Shown here: positions 43,890-55,748 of the stretch, piece after piece | Layout: the number at the start of each line of letters is the position of its first letter | Position numbering within the stretch: the stretch's first letter is position 1 | From: Periplaneta americana | Taxonomy: Eukaryota; Arthropoda; Insecta; Blattodea; Blattidae | Length of the DNA: 64,000 nucleotides | Assembly: GCF_040183065.1 (NCBI RefSeq) | Contig: NC_091120.1 | Coordinates: 14,339,208 to 14,403,207 of the forward strand | Reading direction: 5' to 3' | Made by a program: the position numbers and the translations under genes | Notes under the pieces: generated by a model | What the model was told of the DNA's origin: nothing | Seen by the model: the letters and a program-made list of their open reading frames with translations, nothing else | The model's database searches: none

Positions 43890-44125
43890 CAGGAAACACA
43901 TAAAAATGAGAACATGTGAAAATTGATTTTGTTCCGGCTAGAATCGCAATCCGTCCCACTGTGCAGTGCTGTGAATTGAGTCTCGGCATAGCTCTGTAGT
44001 TAAAGTCCCCAGTGTGTAAAACTGGGGGACCCGGGTTCGATCCCCGGTCCTGGAGCGAATTTTTCCCCATTAATAACCAATGATAACCATAACAGATAAT
44101 TCTGTAAGACCAAAAAAATTAATCT
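43890..44125 (+). mobile_element. tRNA-derived SINE
   Basis: The tRNA-like head at 43984-44055 has box A-like TAGCTCTGTAGTTAAAGTCC and box B-like GGTTCGATCCC. It is followed by GAGCGAATTTTTCCCC and the ATAACCATAACAGATAATTCTG stretch shared with the 111-bp satellite. Confidence 0.78.
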
Positions 44126-44525
44126 TCATGTATACTAGAGGGATAATGAACTCCATCTTTCATATTCCTCGCCTTCATTTCAAAAATAAAATTGTTTACA
44201 CCACCATTCTGGCAGAGTGTAGAGAGATTTAAATAACCATACTAAAGGAATTAGCAACCAGAAAGTCACCCATGAACTACAATTATTTTTAATTAGTTTC
44301 TGTAACTAGTGATTTCAGTGCTGTAGTAATAACAACAGTGATAGACAGATTTTATTGATATTCTGATAACAAATGCGAAATTAATAAGACGTTTGATAGT
44401 AATATGAACTGACCCCAACAAAATACATCCAGTATTTTGTACTGGTGATAAGTTTATCACACTTCTTGGCATGTATGGAACGTACGATTCTACAGTTTTA
44501 ATTACGTTTTTTTTTTTTTTTTCAG

Positions 44526-44585
44526 ATCCTTACTTGATATTGAAGTAATTGCGGACAAAAATCAACTGCAGAGATGAGTGAAAGT
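44526..44585 (+). CDS. Unnamed proline/serine-rich protein, exon with start codon
   Basis: The acceptor is (T)n-CAG at 44525 and the donor is AGT|gtgagt at 44586. The ATG at 44574 gives MSES, then splices in phase 0 to 44683. The 48 bases upstream of the ATG have stops in all three frames, so they are 5' UTR and at least one non-coding exon lies further left. The coding part is 44574-44585. Confidence 0.7.
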
Positions 44586-44682
44586 GTGAGTAATTGTGTT
44601 GCTTCAATTACCCTTTCTTTAAATACAATGATCTGTAGTGCTATTTTACTGGAATGTATCTACGTTTTTCTTTTTTTTTTAG

Positions 44683-46137
44683 TTTAATGTTACTAGACCA
44701 GGACATCGCAGAACACGTTCTCTTGATCTGGCAGATTCACTAGACTTCATTGAAAGCTGTCGTCAGCGCAGGAAGGAATTCATTGAAAACAGGACAAAGT
44801 TTCTGAATGCTCAGTCACCACCTGCTGTAACACCACCCCCAATTCCAAAACCAAGAAGAGCTAGACTTCCATCCTATGGATCTCAAACAGATGAGGACTC
44901 TGCTTCAAGCAGTGTGTTTATTCCTGCCTCATCCTCGGCTCTGGATGAAGTGGATTCTTCTAATACATTATCTTCTATAAAATATTCAACTCTTCCTTTG
45001 CGTAATAAAATTAATGTCACAAACACTTCACCACCAACAGAGAAACCATCTCGCCCTGTCACACCAATCAGCGAGCTTATTCAGAGGTTCACGTACGAGA
45101 TGCTGAATTCAGAAGCATATAGTTCTGACGAAGTAAACTCTTCAAGAAACGAGCCTACACAATTTGACATACATGACGGCAGAAGTACTTCGCGTAAACC
45201 TTCTACATCCTCATTAACATGGGTTTCACCACCACAAAAACTCTCGGCAGACTCATATCTAACTGTAGACAAACATACTAAAAACCAATCATTTTTATCT
45301 TTGCCACCCAGAACGAAGCCATCAGAAATCAATAACACAGAAAATGAAGTTACATTACGTCGTCCATCAGACTTCTTGAAGCATAAGAATCAAAACCTGA
45401 ATTTCACAGATCCCTTACAACAAAGCAGCAAATCTGTGGTAGAGAGTAGTGCACCAGCTTCCAATAAAACTACATCTTTGCAAATTCCGTCTCTATCTAT
45501 TATAGAGACAGGAGCTCTTGAAGCTATAAAGCAGAGCCCTCGAGTTACTAGAAAGTCTTATATTACCACATGTGCTGTGCCTTTCAGACCACCTAATTGG
45601 GTAACTTTACCAAAACAAAGCGTCGAAGAAACAGATTCAGGACATACCAATTACCCATCATGGATCCCTCTATCTCCAGCCTCATACCATGAAGCACCTG
45701 CTGCTTCTTCAAAATATTCAACTTTTAAAGAGCCTGCCATTCGACCTCCTCTAAGAAGAGCATCTTCATTCCAGAATACACCTGTAACTGAAATGGAACC
45801 GAAAACCAGTACATCTGCAGGACTCGTACCTTCACAACCATATCGAAGTAATCAGCAGCTGAGAGAGAGTGTTTCAAGACGAGGTCAGAATTCAACACCT
45901 GGAAAGGCTCCCATGCAATCCTCTCAAGTAGCATTATCAAGTAGTAAACAATCATCTGCCTTAGGAAGATTTAATCCCAGTAAAGAGGAGGAGAAAGAGC
46001 GTAACTACAGTTCTGCAGAAAGTTACAGCTTTCCTACGCATTCTCGTTCAAGTTCCTTGACGTATGTTTCTCGCAGATCAGTAACACCAATCACACCTGT
46101 GAAAGCACTTGTGAAAAAATTCTCTCCAGATAAATGA
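44683..46137 (+). CDS. Unnamed proline/serine-rich protein, main exon
   Basis: The acceptor is (T)10-AG at 44682. With MSES it gives 488 residues ending in TGA at 46135-46137. I recognise no family. Visible: a basic/helical start (RRTRSLDLADSLDFIESCRQ, then RRKEFIENRTKFL); a proline-basic patch PPPIPKPRRARLP (about 55-67) that could bind SH3 or WW domains; a long low-complexity Ser/Thr/Pro region; and two related short motifs, RPVTPISELIQRF (about 128-140) and RSVTPITPVKALVKKF at the C-terminus. No signal peptide or membrane segment. It is probably a mostly disordered cytoplasmic adaptor or cytoskeletal protein; that is inference. Codon use looks like a real gene, and no transposon motifs occur. 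Confidence 0.8.
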   Translation, partial: FNVTRPGHRRTRSLDLADSLDFIESCRQRRKEFIENRTKFLNAQSPPAVTPPPIPKPRRARLPSYGSQTDEDSASSSVFIPASSSALDEVDSSNTLSSIKYSTLPLRNKINVTNTSPPTEKPSRPVTPISELIQRFTYEMLNSEAYSSDEVNSSRNEPTQFDIHDGRSTSRKPSTSSLTWVSPPQKLSADSYLTVDKHTKNQSFLSLPPRTKPSEINNTENEVTLRRPSDFLKHKNQNLNFTDPLQQSSKSVVESSAPASNKTTSLQIPSLSIIETGALEAIKQSPRVTRKSYITTCAVPFRPPNWVTLPKQSVEETDSGHTNYPSWIPLSPASYHEAPAASSKYSTFKEPAIRPPLRRASSFQNTPVTEMEPKTSTSAGLVPSQPYRSNQQLRESVSRRGQNSTPGKAPMQSSQVALSSSKQSSALGRFNPSKEEEKERNYSSAESYSFPTHSRSSSLTYVSRRSVTPITPVKALVKKFSPDK

Positions 46138-46395
46138 CATCATTTGTGAATTCAGTTATAAGCAGGGTTAGAATTTTTAGGTGCACACCTTTTTTGTAGA
46201 GTAAAGGTAAATTAGAGCTTTCTGAAAGAAACCAGTGTGTGAAATGTTGCCTCCAGAAGTGAATGGAAGTAATTTTCCAGCACCTTTTTTTCTCCTTTTT
46301 GGGACCTTTATCCCTTTTCTTGCTTCACTCTGCCCATAATCCCATTTTTTCCCCTTTTAATGCTACTTTTTATCATTTAATTTACTTTTGAATTT
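46138..46395 (+). other. 3' UTR or flank of the 44.5-46.1 kb gene
   Basis: T-rich sequence without repeats. I saw no canonical AATAAA close by. Confidence 0.4.
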
Positions 46396-46735
46396 CAAGT
46401 AAGCCCTCCTGGCTAGGTCCGAAGGACCCGATGACCAAAGACAGGTGTGGTCCTTTCATATAGGGGGTTGAGAAAGGACAGTACAACCACCAACTCTTAA
46501 AAACATGGTGTCCTTCAAGAAAATGGTTAAAATCAGCTCATCAAAATGTCTCCATCGTATTGGAGTACTGAATTCACCAAAATGCATACTGTGCACCAGA
46601 GAAGAGGACATGGAAATGGAGCACCTGGCTAATTGTGAAACTCTTAGGACATTTGTGGACCTTCCATCAAAATATTGGGAAGCAAGAAGGATGATGACTT
46701 CATTGTTAAATCCAGGGCATTAGATACACACACAC
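46396..46735 (+). mobile_element. Non-LTR 3' fragment, related but distinct RNase H family
   Basis: The frame 46505-46723 encodes CLHRIGVLNSPKCILCTREE, then DMEMEHLANCETL and KYWEARRMMTSLLNPGH. This parallels the RIGIYQSPNCPLCN...SEHLKIC tail of the family at 35757-36692 at roughly 40% identity. It ends in a short (AC)n. Confidence 0.75.
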
Positions 46736-46849
46736 TTTTGAATTTCATTGCATTGTAATTTGTAATACGTATCATGGTAGTGAATGCAGGACTGAAGACA
46801 AAACACACTTGCAACAATTGAAAATTCCACTTGCTGACCGATGTTTTTT

Positions 46850-47100
46850 TTTAAGTAGGTTATTTTACGACGCTGTATCAACAACTTAGGTTGTTTAGCG
46901 TCTGAATGAGATGAAGGTGATAATGCTGGTGAAATGAGTCCAGAGTCCAGCACCGAAAGTTACCCAGCATTTGCTCAGATTAGGTTGAGGGAAAACCCTG
47001 GAAAAAACCTCAACCAGGTAACTTGCCCCGACCGGGATTCGAACCCGGGCCACTGGTTTCGCAGCCAGACTCACTAACTGTTACTCCACAGGTGTGGACC
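46850..47100 (-). mobile_element. tRNA-derived SINE, nearly complete
   Basis: The tRNA-like head is antisense at 47029-47097 (box B as GGGATTCGAACCC, box A side CCACAGG). The body AAAGTTACCCAGCATTTGCTC and 3' end AGGTTATTTTACGACGCTGT are present. This is the most complete of the family seen at 8118, 19630 and 28806. Confidence 0.88.
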
Positions 47101-47162
47101 TGACCAATGTTAAGCAAGTTACCTCCACTAGGTCTATCTGTGAAACAACAATGTTGCTTAAC

Positions 47163-47698
47163 AAGTTTAACTCTGAATAATTTCGAGGGAAAAATTGTTC
47201 TGGGGCTGGGTATCGAACCCGGGACCTTTAGTTAAACGTACCAACGCTCTCCCAACTGAGCTACCTGGGAACTCTATCCGACACCGATCCAATTTTTCCC
47301 TCTATATCCACAGACCTCAAAGTGGGCTGACAACCGTCAAGCAACCAACATTGAGTGCACACTAACTCTGTGTGACTTAAATTGTGGTTTTCTGTTACGT
47401 ACAGTGACGTGTATTATGCAAATTAAGCTTCCAGGAATAACTCCCTGTAAAGTTAATTTGAATAATTTCGAGGGAAAAATTGTTCCGGGGCCTGGTAAGT
47501 CACACAAAATTAGTGTGCACTCGATGTTGGTTGCTTGACGGTTGTCAGCCCACTTTGAGGTCTGTGGATATAGAGGGAAAAATTGGATCGGTGTCGGGTA
47601 GAGTTCCCGGGTAGCTCAGTTGGGAGAGTGTTGGTCCTGGGTTCGATACCCGGGCCCGGAACAATTTTTCCCTCGAAATTATTCAAATTAACTTTACA
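47163..47698. mobile_element. Inverted-dimer tRNA-derived SINE
   Basis: Left arm about 47163-47381 (tRNA-like head antisense, box B as GGTATCGAACCC) and right arm about 47495-47692 (head sense, TAGCTCAGTTGGGAGAG, GGTTCGATACC) are inverted complements over about 200 bp. The spacer includes a third partial 3' end (GAATAATTTCGAGGGAAAAA). Same layout as 10640-11465. Confidence 0.85.
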
Positions 47699-47888
47699 GG
47701 GAGTTATTCCTGAAAGCTTGATTTGCAAGTTTAACTTTAGCAATGCCAATGGGAGTGTACTTTGTGCCCACCTTCTCCAAAACTTATATTTTAAATATGT
47801 AATTGATATATTAAAAATATGGAAATAGTATTTATTGTCAGTTACAAATCCTCCTATCTTATTGTGTTTTTGTTTAATCGTTTTCACT

Positions 47889-49861
47889 GATCATCATCAT
47901 CATCATCATCATCATCACCACCATCATCAGTAGCTCTACAGCCCTGGTCGAGCCTCGGCTTTCTTTCAGGATTCATTACCATGATTCCCTATCCTTGGCC
48001 ACCGTCCACCAGTTCTTAACTCCAAGCTTTCTGATGTCTTTCATGACACAGTCCTCGCACCGAAGTCTAGGTCATCCAACTCTCCTCTTCCCTTCACCCT
48101 TGTACTCCATAACTCTCTTTGGTATCTCATTCTCTTCCATCCTCTTGATATGTCCTGCCCATCTTACAGCGGCGGATTTTCAGGGGAGGCAAGGGAGGCC
48201 GAGCCTCCCCTAATATTTTATCAGAACACAATATGGCAGTAATAATTTCAGCTGAATTAAAATCACAGATAAATTACAGCAAATGAAGAACAGTTTTCCT
48301 TTTATATTAATTTTACTATTCACTACGACTAAGATGTAAGTTACGTAAAATCGACCACATTCAGTTGGTGATGCCAGCTCGCTATACCATGACGAATAGT
48401 TCAGTACAAATAATTCGTACTGAAAAATAACAGATAGCGCTATAACCTGTATAGTCGACATCTAGCGGCCTGCAGTGTCTATGCGAGAGCGGGAGAGAGA
48501 GGAGTCGGCTACATGACGCTACTCCCAGGTAACCATGACAACAGTAGTTCAACCAATAAGATAGCTGGTTAGAAGAGTGTTTAAACTTGACCAGAACGCG
48601 AGAGGGGAGAGGATTTGGAGACGTCGTACCCACCGCTGACAACTGTACTGCTTGTAGTCACGGCTGGTTTCGGCTGTATTGGGAAGCTCTCTCTCTTTCT
48701 CTCTTCTTGATTTTAGAAAACTGAGTTGTGTTGTTAGTTTTCTCTCCCTGCATAAAAGTTTTCATTTATGTTGTTAGATTTTCTCTTGTTTGTGGGTGTT
48801 CCTGTTATTTTATTCTTTTGTGTTACAAGAAGTATTTACTTATACAGTATTTTAAATATATCGAGAGTTTAGAAACAAGTGCAAATTTGTCTCTATCTTC
48901 TTCTAGTAGCAGTTATTCAGTATGTTGTGACCTATTTGATCGGTTTGCGAAGATAGAGGAACGTCGAGTTAATTTGCTGTAAAATGAACTATGTAATAGT
49001 AATGAGCAAGCCCCGTATTCTTAGGTTCGAATCAATTTTGTTGCTATCTCGTTACTCTCGAAATATTGCTTTTCTTATTCGTTTTATGTAGCAAAGAGTA
49101 GGCCTAACATTCTTAAATTCAATATGACCTAAAAAGATCTAATTCGTAGGTTAGGACTTAGAGTATCCTAAAGAGAGACAATCTTTATCAAACCGTTGTA
49201 ATATATTAAAAGTATGTTTTCCCCGTAAAATAATTTAAATTCTTAAAAAATAAGATTAAAAATCTTAAAACATAAATTGAAAAACCTAATTTTAATTTCT
49301 TAAAATCTATAAATTCTGCGCTTGGTAATGAGGTACGTCACAGGCCTTATATTTCTATATTCTCATCATTCACGTCTTGGCCTCCCCAACTTTCAAACCC
49401 ACCGTCCTCTACTGCCATCTTAGTCTGGAGGCCCTAATTGAACGTATAATGTTGGAAGATTTGTATAGGCTAAATAACTCCCTGTTACTCCTCATCCTCC
49501 ATGCATATCCATCGTTAACGGGTCTGGAGATCCTTTGTAGGACCTTCCTCTCAAATATATTTAAACATTCAATATCAAATTCTGTCATGGCCCATGTCTC
49601 GGAGGCATACGTAAGTATTGGTTTAATTAGAATTTTATAAATTCTACATTTAGTTCCGTGAGAAAGCATATTTGATTTGAAGTGTTTCTGTAGACCAAAA
49701 TAACTTTTATTGGCAAGCTTGATTCTCTTCATTTCTTCTGTGGTGCTATTAGTCTTCCTTACTAGTGATCCAAAGTAGATCAAATTCTCTACTTTCTCAA
49801 ATTTAAATTCATGAATAGTAATGTGAGTCTCAGTTGTTCTCTGATTTCTACCTACTACCAT
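47889..49861 (-). mobile_element. RTE/CR1-like non-LTR fragment, split by a hAT element
   Basis: From the right: 49861-49423 encodes NQRTTETHITIHEFKFEKVE, IYFGSLVRKTN, LTYASETWAMTEFDIECLNI and RASRLRW. After the hAT insertion it continues at 48158 with AGHIKRMEEN-type text to the GRPR-like tail and ends in (GAT)n at 47889-47927. One element, interrupted exactly inside the RLRWAGH motif. Confidence 0.82.
48167..49414. mobile_element. Non-autonomous hAT element with 8-bp duplication
   Basis: CCATCTTA flanks both sides (48159-48166, 49415-49422). Ends are CAGCGGCGGATTTTC and inverted CAGTAGAGGACGG; both have a nearby GGGGAGGC. It is 1248 bp without a transposase frame. Confidence 0.9.
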
Positions 49862-49960
49862 ATACTGATGGAACTGTTATATGATGCAATTTTTCCTCTG
49901 GTGAATGTTGCTGGTATGTAATAAACAGAATATAGCCCTTGCCTATACTATAGAGATATG

Positions 49961-50640
49961 TTGTTGTTGTTTTCTAATGCCAGGCGTTTGACAATAAGGT
50001 CATTTGACCTCTTGCACTCCAATATTTTTCAAAGATATTATCATGACCAGCCACTGAAGCATAGATTTTGAGGTGTTCCGAATCCATTTCTTGGTTTGAG
50101 TTGCACAATGGGCAGTTAGGGGACTGATATATTCCAATTCTATGGAGGTGTTTGGCCAAACAATCATGGCCTGTTGCCAATCTAAATGCAGCTAACTTAC
50201 AGATGATTTTCGTGGTAAATCGGGAATTAACTGTGGATTTTGATGCAGAGAGTTCCATTTTTTCCCTTGGGATTGTGTTATCAAATTTTGTTTGTTGAAG
50301 TCTAAGTATGTAGATTTAATAAATCTTTTCACAGAGTAATACGTAGATTTAGTAACAGGTCTGTAAGTAGCAGTGTTGCCCTTCTTTGCTAAAGCATCCG
50401 CATTCTCGTTTCCCAGGATTCCACAATGGGATGGTATCCATTGGAATACAATTCTTTTATTGAGTGATATTAATTGAGAGAGCATTTTAATTATTTCTGC
50501 TGTTTGAGATGAAGGTGTGTGTTTAGAGACTATTGATAGAATAGCTGCTTTGGAGTCTGACAATATAACTGCATTCTTAAATTTATTGATGTGGCATAGA
50601 AGATTCCTGAGAGTTTCACTTATACTATAGAGATATACAG
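49961..50640 (-). mobile_element. RNase H non-LTR retrotransposon fragment (antisense)
   Basis: Reverse strand: SETLRNLLCHINKFKNAVIL, SDSKAAI, GNENADALAKKGN, then a frameshift at 50190-50260 before the Cys/His tail. The (AAC)n tail is read as GTTGTTGTT at 49961. Truncated before the YTDGS motif. Confidence 0.88.
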
Positions 50641-50659
50641 TACATAATTTCGAATGCCT

Positions 50660-51110
50660 TGACTTCAATTATTAGATAAAATAGGAGAAAGAGCATTTGC
50701 GGAAATAGTTCAGTGAAACAGCACCTTTTTGTCTTATTTTAGTAGCTTTTCCTCTCCTTATTTTCCTATGTAATTGCCCCAAAAATCCTAACCCTGGTTA
50801 TAAGTAATATAGAGTAGCCACGTAACAAATTAGGTAATAAGTATAAAACATCACTGCCATAATAGTATTTTATGAAACTAGAGTATAATGTTATACTTTA
50901 TTGCATGAGTCAAGAGTTAGGAAACGAGCAAATTTTATGAATGCAATAACTATAACATTATAAACGTGTTTCATACGCTATTTTTTTTTGTATAACTGCG
51001 TTATAAAACAATTAATAAAGAAATAACATCAAATTTGTAATGATGAGTCTATGAAGAATGAGTTACATTTCAGATAAATGATTAACTACCATTTTATTGT
51101 ATTAATATTT
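50660..51110. other. Non-coding stretch
   Basis: AT-rich. Nothing recognised. Confidence 0.5.
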
Positions 51111-51120
51111 CTTATTTTAG

Positions 51121-51192
51121 AACATATACCTATATTAGACTTCGCTGTAGATTTGTATATGCAACCAGATAGTGATGATGATTTTGATTTTG
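51121..51192 (+). CDS. Candidate coding exon (orphan)
   Basis: The acceptor is ttcttattttag at 51120 and the donor is TTTG|gtaaga at 51193. Only one of three frames is open: HIPILDFAVDLYMQPDSDDD, then FDF. It starts with two bases of a codon and ends after one. I do not recognise the protein. It could belong to an unseen gene, a transposon, or a 5' exon of TMEM169. Confidence 0.35.
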
Positions 51193-51947
51193 GTAAGAGA
51201 GAGTAAAAAATAATTTTCTGTAATGTACCTATGTATGGTAGTTTAGTTCTGTTATGTAAAACAAAAACTGAAACAAAATAATCAGAATATAATAAATATT
51301 GAGTTTGCTTTTCATGACACAAAATTATAACGACTGCATATATAGTCCTATAGTCCACCTCGCATAATTACTACGGTATGTATTGAACTGTTTGTTAGTG
51401 TGTTCGACTTATGGTTATCTTCATTTCCATAAGCATGTAGCATCCTGATGATTTCATTTCATTGCTCAGAAAGGAAATGTATGGCATACATTTCAGCTAA
51501 TACTTAATAGGGGAGTTGGAGTGAAACCTACATTGGATACTATATAAACAAATGTATAACAAATTATTTTAGTCCCAAGATTAGTTGATACCATACTCTT
51601 TTGGATTTATTAAATGAAACAAATCTCAATGATAAAAAAAAAAATTCACTTCCATTTAGAGTTCAGCTAAGTTGATATAATTAAAGGCACTTAACAATTC
51701 ACAAGATCAAGGTTTTCAAGGAGATAGCATAAATCTTGAATGAAAGAGATTGGTGTGGGCCATTCCTGAAACTTACAAATTAGCATGTCTCATTTTATTT
51801 GTACCTACAACTAAGCTTATGTTGGATGCTTCTTTTCCACTTCCTTATAAAGAGAGTTAAATCCCACTGTAGATCTACAATGGATCAAGAAAGAATATCC
51901 TCCCTGTCAGTGATGTCCTTTGAAAGCAGTTACTTTGTTTTCCTCAG

Positions 51948-52035
51948 TAGGATGTTCATATAAATATTACACAGGCTGCATTAGAGCTATCCCTGAAGAT
52001 ATTGCTCCGAAAGGAGCTGACATTTCAGTAATCTG
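51948..52035 (+). CDS. Candidate coding exon (orphan), phase-compatible with 51121-51192
   Basis: The acceptor is tttgttttcctcag at 51947 and the donor is ATCTG|gtaagt at 52036, both close to consensus. The single open frame reads GCSYKYYTGCIRAIPEDIAP, then KGADISVI. It begins with the two bases that complete the codon left by the preceding candidate exon (G+TA). No family recognised. Confidence 0.38.
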
Positions 52036-52059
52036 GTAAGTAAACAGAAATACCCACAA

Positions 52060-53250
52060 TTGTTTTACAAATGTAAAGTACCAATTAAATTTATGGACAA
52101 AATGATGGCAGAGGGCCGGCTAGTCTGGAGGCAGAGTCACTACCACAGAGCTAACTTGGCAGACACTATACAGATCTATGAGGCTTCTACAAAATTTATA
52201 TAACATTTAATATTGCAAAATTCATGTAGGAGAGTATACTGAGTCCTTCTGGGCTACCTCCAATGGGAGGCAGTTATTATCTTATCTGGGATGGTGATAT
52301 AGGACAACAAAGTATAATCATGGTTTCACATTTGAACATTCTAAAATTCAGTATTTGATATATTGTAGTACAGTACCTACTTTCTTATGATTATAGTGGG
52401 TTGGAATGTTGTAATCTTGTTTGACAATTACAACTTGTTACAAAGAATGAAAATGTAAAGCATATTTAAAATGTTTATCTCATAATTAATAATTAGTTAA
52501 TTTTCATAAAACGCGCTGTTTTCCATTTGTCATACGATTAGTGTGTAAAGGTTACCACTCAAATGGCTTCATCATTTAGAAACCACATACAATATTTTGC
52601 ATCGCGCAGTTCTGTAATGACTAATAATTTCATAGTAAGTCGTGATATAATAATTGACATAGTAATTAATTTTAATAAAAATAATCATTATGTAAATATT
52701 ATTGTTTACTATGATTTAATTGTTTGGGTTATCTTGGAATATTAGGCGACTTTCATCTTCAGTATTTGGCAACAGTGTTCAATTTCCGAAATCTTCGTAT
52801 TTTTCCGTGTGGCTTCGTCTATACTACTGTCGGAAGTGATCGGAACTGTAGTACTGTACCATTTGTCCCATTAGTAATAAATAATACTTTTGTAAGCTTT
52901 GATATTGTTGACGGTCTTATGTATATACGTGTCTAGTGAGATACTGTGGTGGAAATAATTTGTAGGATTATTTTATTATATAAATTTATACATACCAGTA
53001 TAATGCTTGATGCCGATATGAAACATGAATTACATTTCATGGAATGACCTGTAAAATGATCATGGGGCGTGACAGTTATTGAACATGACAGGTTCTAGCT
53101 GTCAAAAGTAATTAATTGTGTAACGATCGTGAACAATGTTACAAGTAAGTTAGTTAAGTACCTATTGTTATACTTTTAATAGATCTCTAATGTTAATACC
53201 AAGATTTTTTCAACAAAAATTATTTATTGTTAATTTCTTGTTTCCATCCC
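52060..53250. other. Non-coding stretch upstream of TMEM169
   Basis: AT-rich, no repeats with ends recognised. It may contain the promoter and non-coding first exon of TMEM169, but I cannot point to one. Confidence 0.4.
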
Positions 53251-53265
53251 ATGTTTTAAGGCCTA

Positions 53266-53370
53266 ATGGAGATTCAAGAGAAACCAATGTTTATGCCTCC
53301 TAAAAAGAGGACTTCTGGAAAGCGGTTTGGCGGTGCAAATAATCACGTTGATCATATCATGACAGTCCAG
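53266..53370 (+). CDS. TMEM169: TMEM169, first coding exon
   Basis: The ATG at 53266 lies five bases after a likely acceptor (tttaag, 53260) and the donor CCAG|gttaga is at 53371. It encodes MEIQEKPMFMPPKKRTSGKR, then FGGANNHVDHIMTVQ, joining in phase 0 to the next exon. The exon may begin at 53261, leaving room for an upstream exon, so the start is probable rather than certain. Confidence 0.72.
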
Positions 53371-53379
53371 GTTAGAGCT

Positions 53380-55500
53380 GTGAATTCGCATGTAATGTCT
53401 TTCTACGTTTTAATTTGTGTGAGAACTCAAACGTTAGTAATTGTACCCAATTTTGTAGTTTTATAATGGTTAAAGAAGGTCATAGCATGACTCTGAATTT
53501 AATTAGAAGTGGTCTAAATTGGAAAACATAGTTTAATTAGAAGTACAGGTACACAAATTTATGATAATTGTGTAATAAACATAGGCTAGGTCGTCATTTT
53601 TTCCGCAATTGAAGTTCAGAGCAAGTATTTTGCCGTTGGAGTGAAAGATGCTGACAGTAGCGTATGTTAATCTTAAGGAAACGTTGAAAATTTATTTAGA
53701 ATGTACTGGAGTGCATATACTTGGTAATGTGTCCTGAACATCTGTTATAGGAAGATGGCCTGGCCGATTCTTACTAGGCCTAAATAGGCTATGTAATTGT
53801 CAGGATGGATGTCTAGTTTCCTTAATGTTTTGCCTCAATGAAAGTATAACAGTACCGATACAACAATTCTGTCAAAATCAAATTCTGGGACTCCTGGTTT
53901 TACTTCCCTTTCGAAGGAAGTCATAGTAGGGATTTTTATCGTCCTCAAAAATGTTTGTATCTAGTATTATGCACATATAATTGTTTTCTACGAAAAGTAA
54001 TGAAGTGATTTTTAGGCAAATTTTCGAAGCAATGTACAATGTCGTAAAAATTTTTCTTGGTGAGAAGGGTATACTGTTGTCTGTGTGTCTTATTTGTATC
54101 ACGTCCTGCATCCTAAAATTTATTCACCGGGTCACATTATTTTGCAACAAGGAATCTTTTGATGAATTGTGTTTGAATTTTACGAACTATTAATATAGTT
54201 AACATACTTGAATCCAACATAATCACTATTTTTGTAATAGTTTACTTAAATTAAGCCATTTTATGCGTAGTAGTGACGACACACCTTAAAAGACGAAACA
54301 TGCAATGTAACTTCTGTAGTTTTGGTTGTAAGGGCACCTGCTAATCATAGGACAACATAGCAAAGTTTTGCTTAGCTAGTCGTAAAACATGTCTTTGAAC
54401 TTCTGAATTTACAAAATAGTGTGTGTGAACTTTAAGGGAAGGTTAAAGACGGAAATTTAATTAAATTTGGCACTTTTTTTCTGAAACAATATATATATTA
54501 GTTTATTATAAAGTTATTATTTACCCTCTTTAAGTGATGTGTTTTGAATCATGTTAGACTACATGACACCAATAATAAAATTTATTTTCATTACACAGTT
54601 TTTCTTAAAATTACTTTTTGCAGTTTTCAATGTTCTTTTTCTCAGAAACTACAAGTCCAATTTATTTCAAATTTTGCACATGCTTATTATACTGTATTAC
54701 ATCATATCATATATCATATCATATTGATACGGTACGTCGTAAGACTCATTTATACTGCATGTTAAATATTCTGAAAATGTGTTTTTTTTTTTTTTTTCGT
54801 TTTGAAATGTTGAACATTACCATTTTTTTTTTTTTTTTTTTCGTGCAATGGGAATGAATATGAGATTCTCTGTTTCTCAGATTGTAACATATGTGTGAAA
54901 AAATATTCACACCTCTGCCTGTGATAGGTATTGAGAAAAATACATTAAAAACCATTGGTTTGAGTTACCAGAAAAAAAAAAAAAGAGTAATTTCAAGGAA
55001 TTCGTCAATATAGCTAAAGAATTCATCCAATCAGAATGAAATTCATATAGCATATGCAAGATACACATATATATATATACAGATTTCTGAAAAATTTGGT
55101 CATTATTGGTTGAGTAGTTTCGAAGATAAAAAGAATTTTATTGTAACCTGCAACTTTTGGTCACTTCACTCTTCAACCTTCCTTTAATAGAGCTATTGTT
55201 TATATTTTTATTATAACGTGATTAAAGAATTTAGCAATGAAAAACATCGTTTTAGTCACTTTACAGAATAGATAACTGCTGTTATTTATTATTATTTTAT
55301 AGTTTCAAAATTGGGTTAAATGAGCGTTGAGTGACTTCTTTTCCTATTGCGGATATGCATCTTCAGCTGTCTTACATGTCGTACCAACATAACTTATGAG
55401 ACATTACGAACATTTCACGCTAGTTTGCAGTGTTCCAGCAGGATAGAAATTCGGCCATTTTCATACCTCAGGGAAGTGTGTAGGGGTAAGAAAATGGAGT
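53380..55500. other. TMEM169 intron, left part
   Basis: AT-rich with poly-T runs at 54781-54797 and 54824-54841. No element ends or coding similarity recognised. Confidence 0.5.
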
Positions 55501-55507
55501 GTTATGA

Positions 55508-55748
55508 CAGGTTAGGTTAGTTTAGACTTTTATTATGCCTTTTATAGGCAAATCTGTGACAGGTTAGGTTAGGTTATGTTAGTTTAGGATTTTAGTGGCA
55601 GGTTAGGTTAGGTTATGTTAGTTTAGGATTTTAGTGGCAGGTTAGATTAGGTTAGTTTAGGCTTTTTTATCCTTTGCATATACGAAACTGTGACAGATTA
55701 GATTAGGATAGTTTAGGCTTTTGTTATGCCTTGTATAGGCGAATCTGT
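55508..55748. repeat. Degenerate TTAGG-like minisatellite, left block
   Basis: Repeats of (GACA)GGTTAGGTTAGTTTAGGATTTTAGTG, made of TTAGG/GGTTA variants. TTAGG is the usual insect telomere repeat; here it is interstitial, inside an intron, and decayed. Confidence 0.8.

Noticed and set aside
52563-52936. Two short + strand frames before TMEM169
   Set aside because: AT-rich composition, no splice support and no similarity to TMEM169 or other proteins I know.
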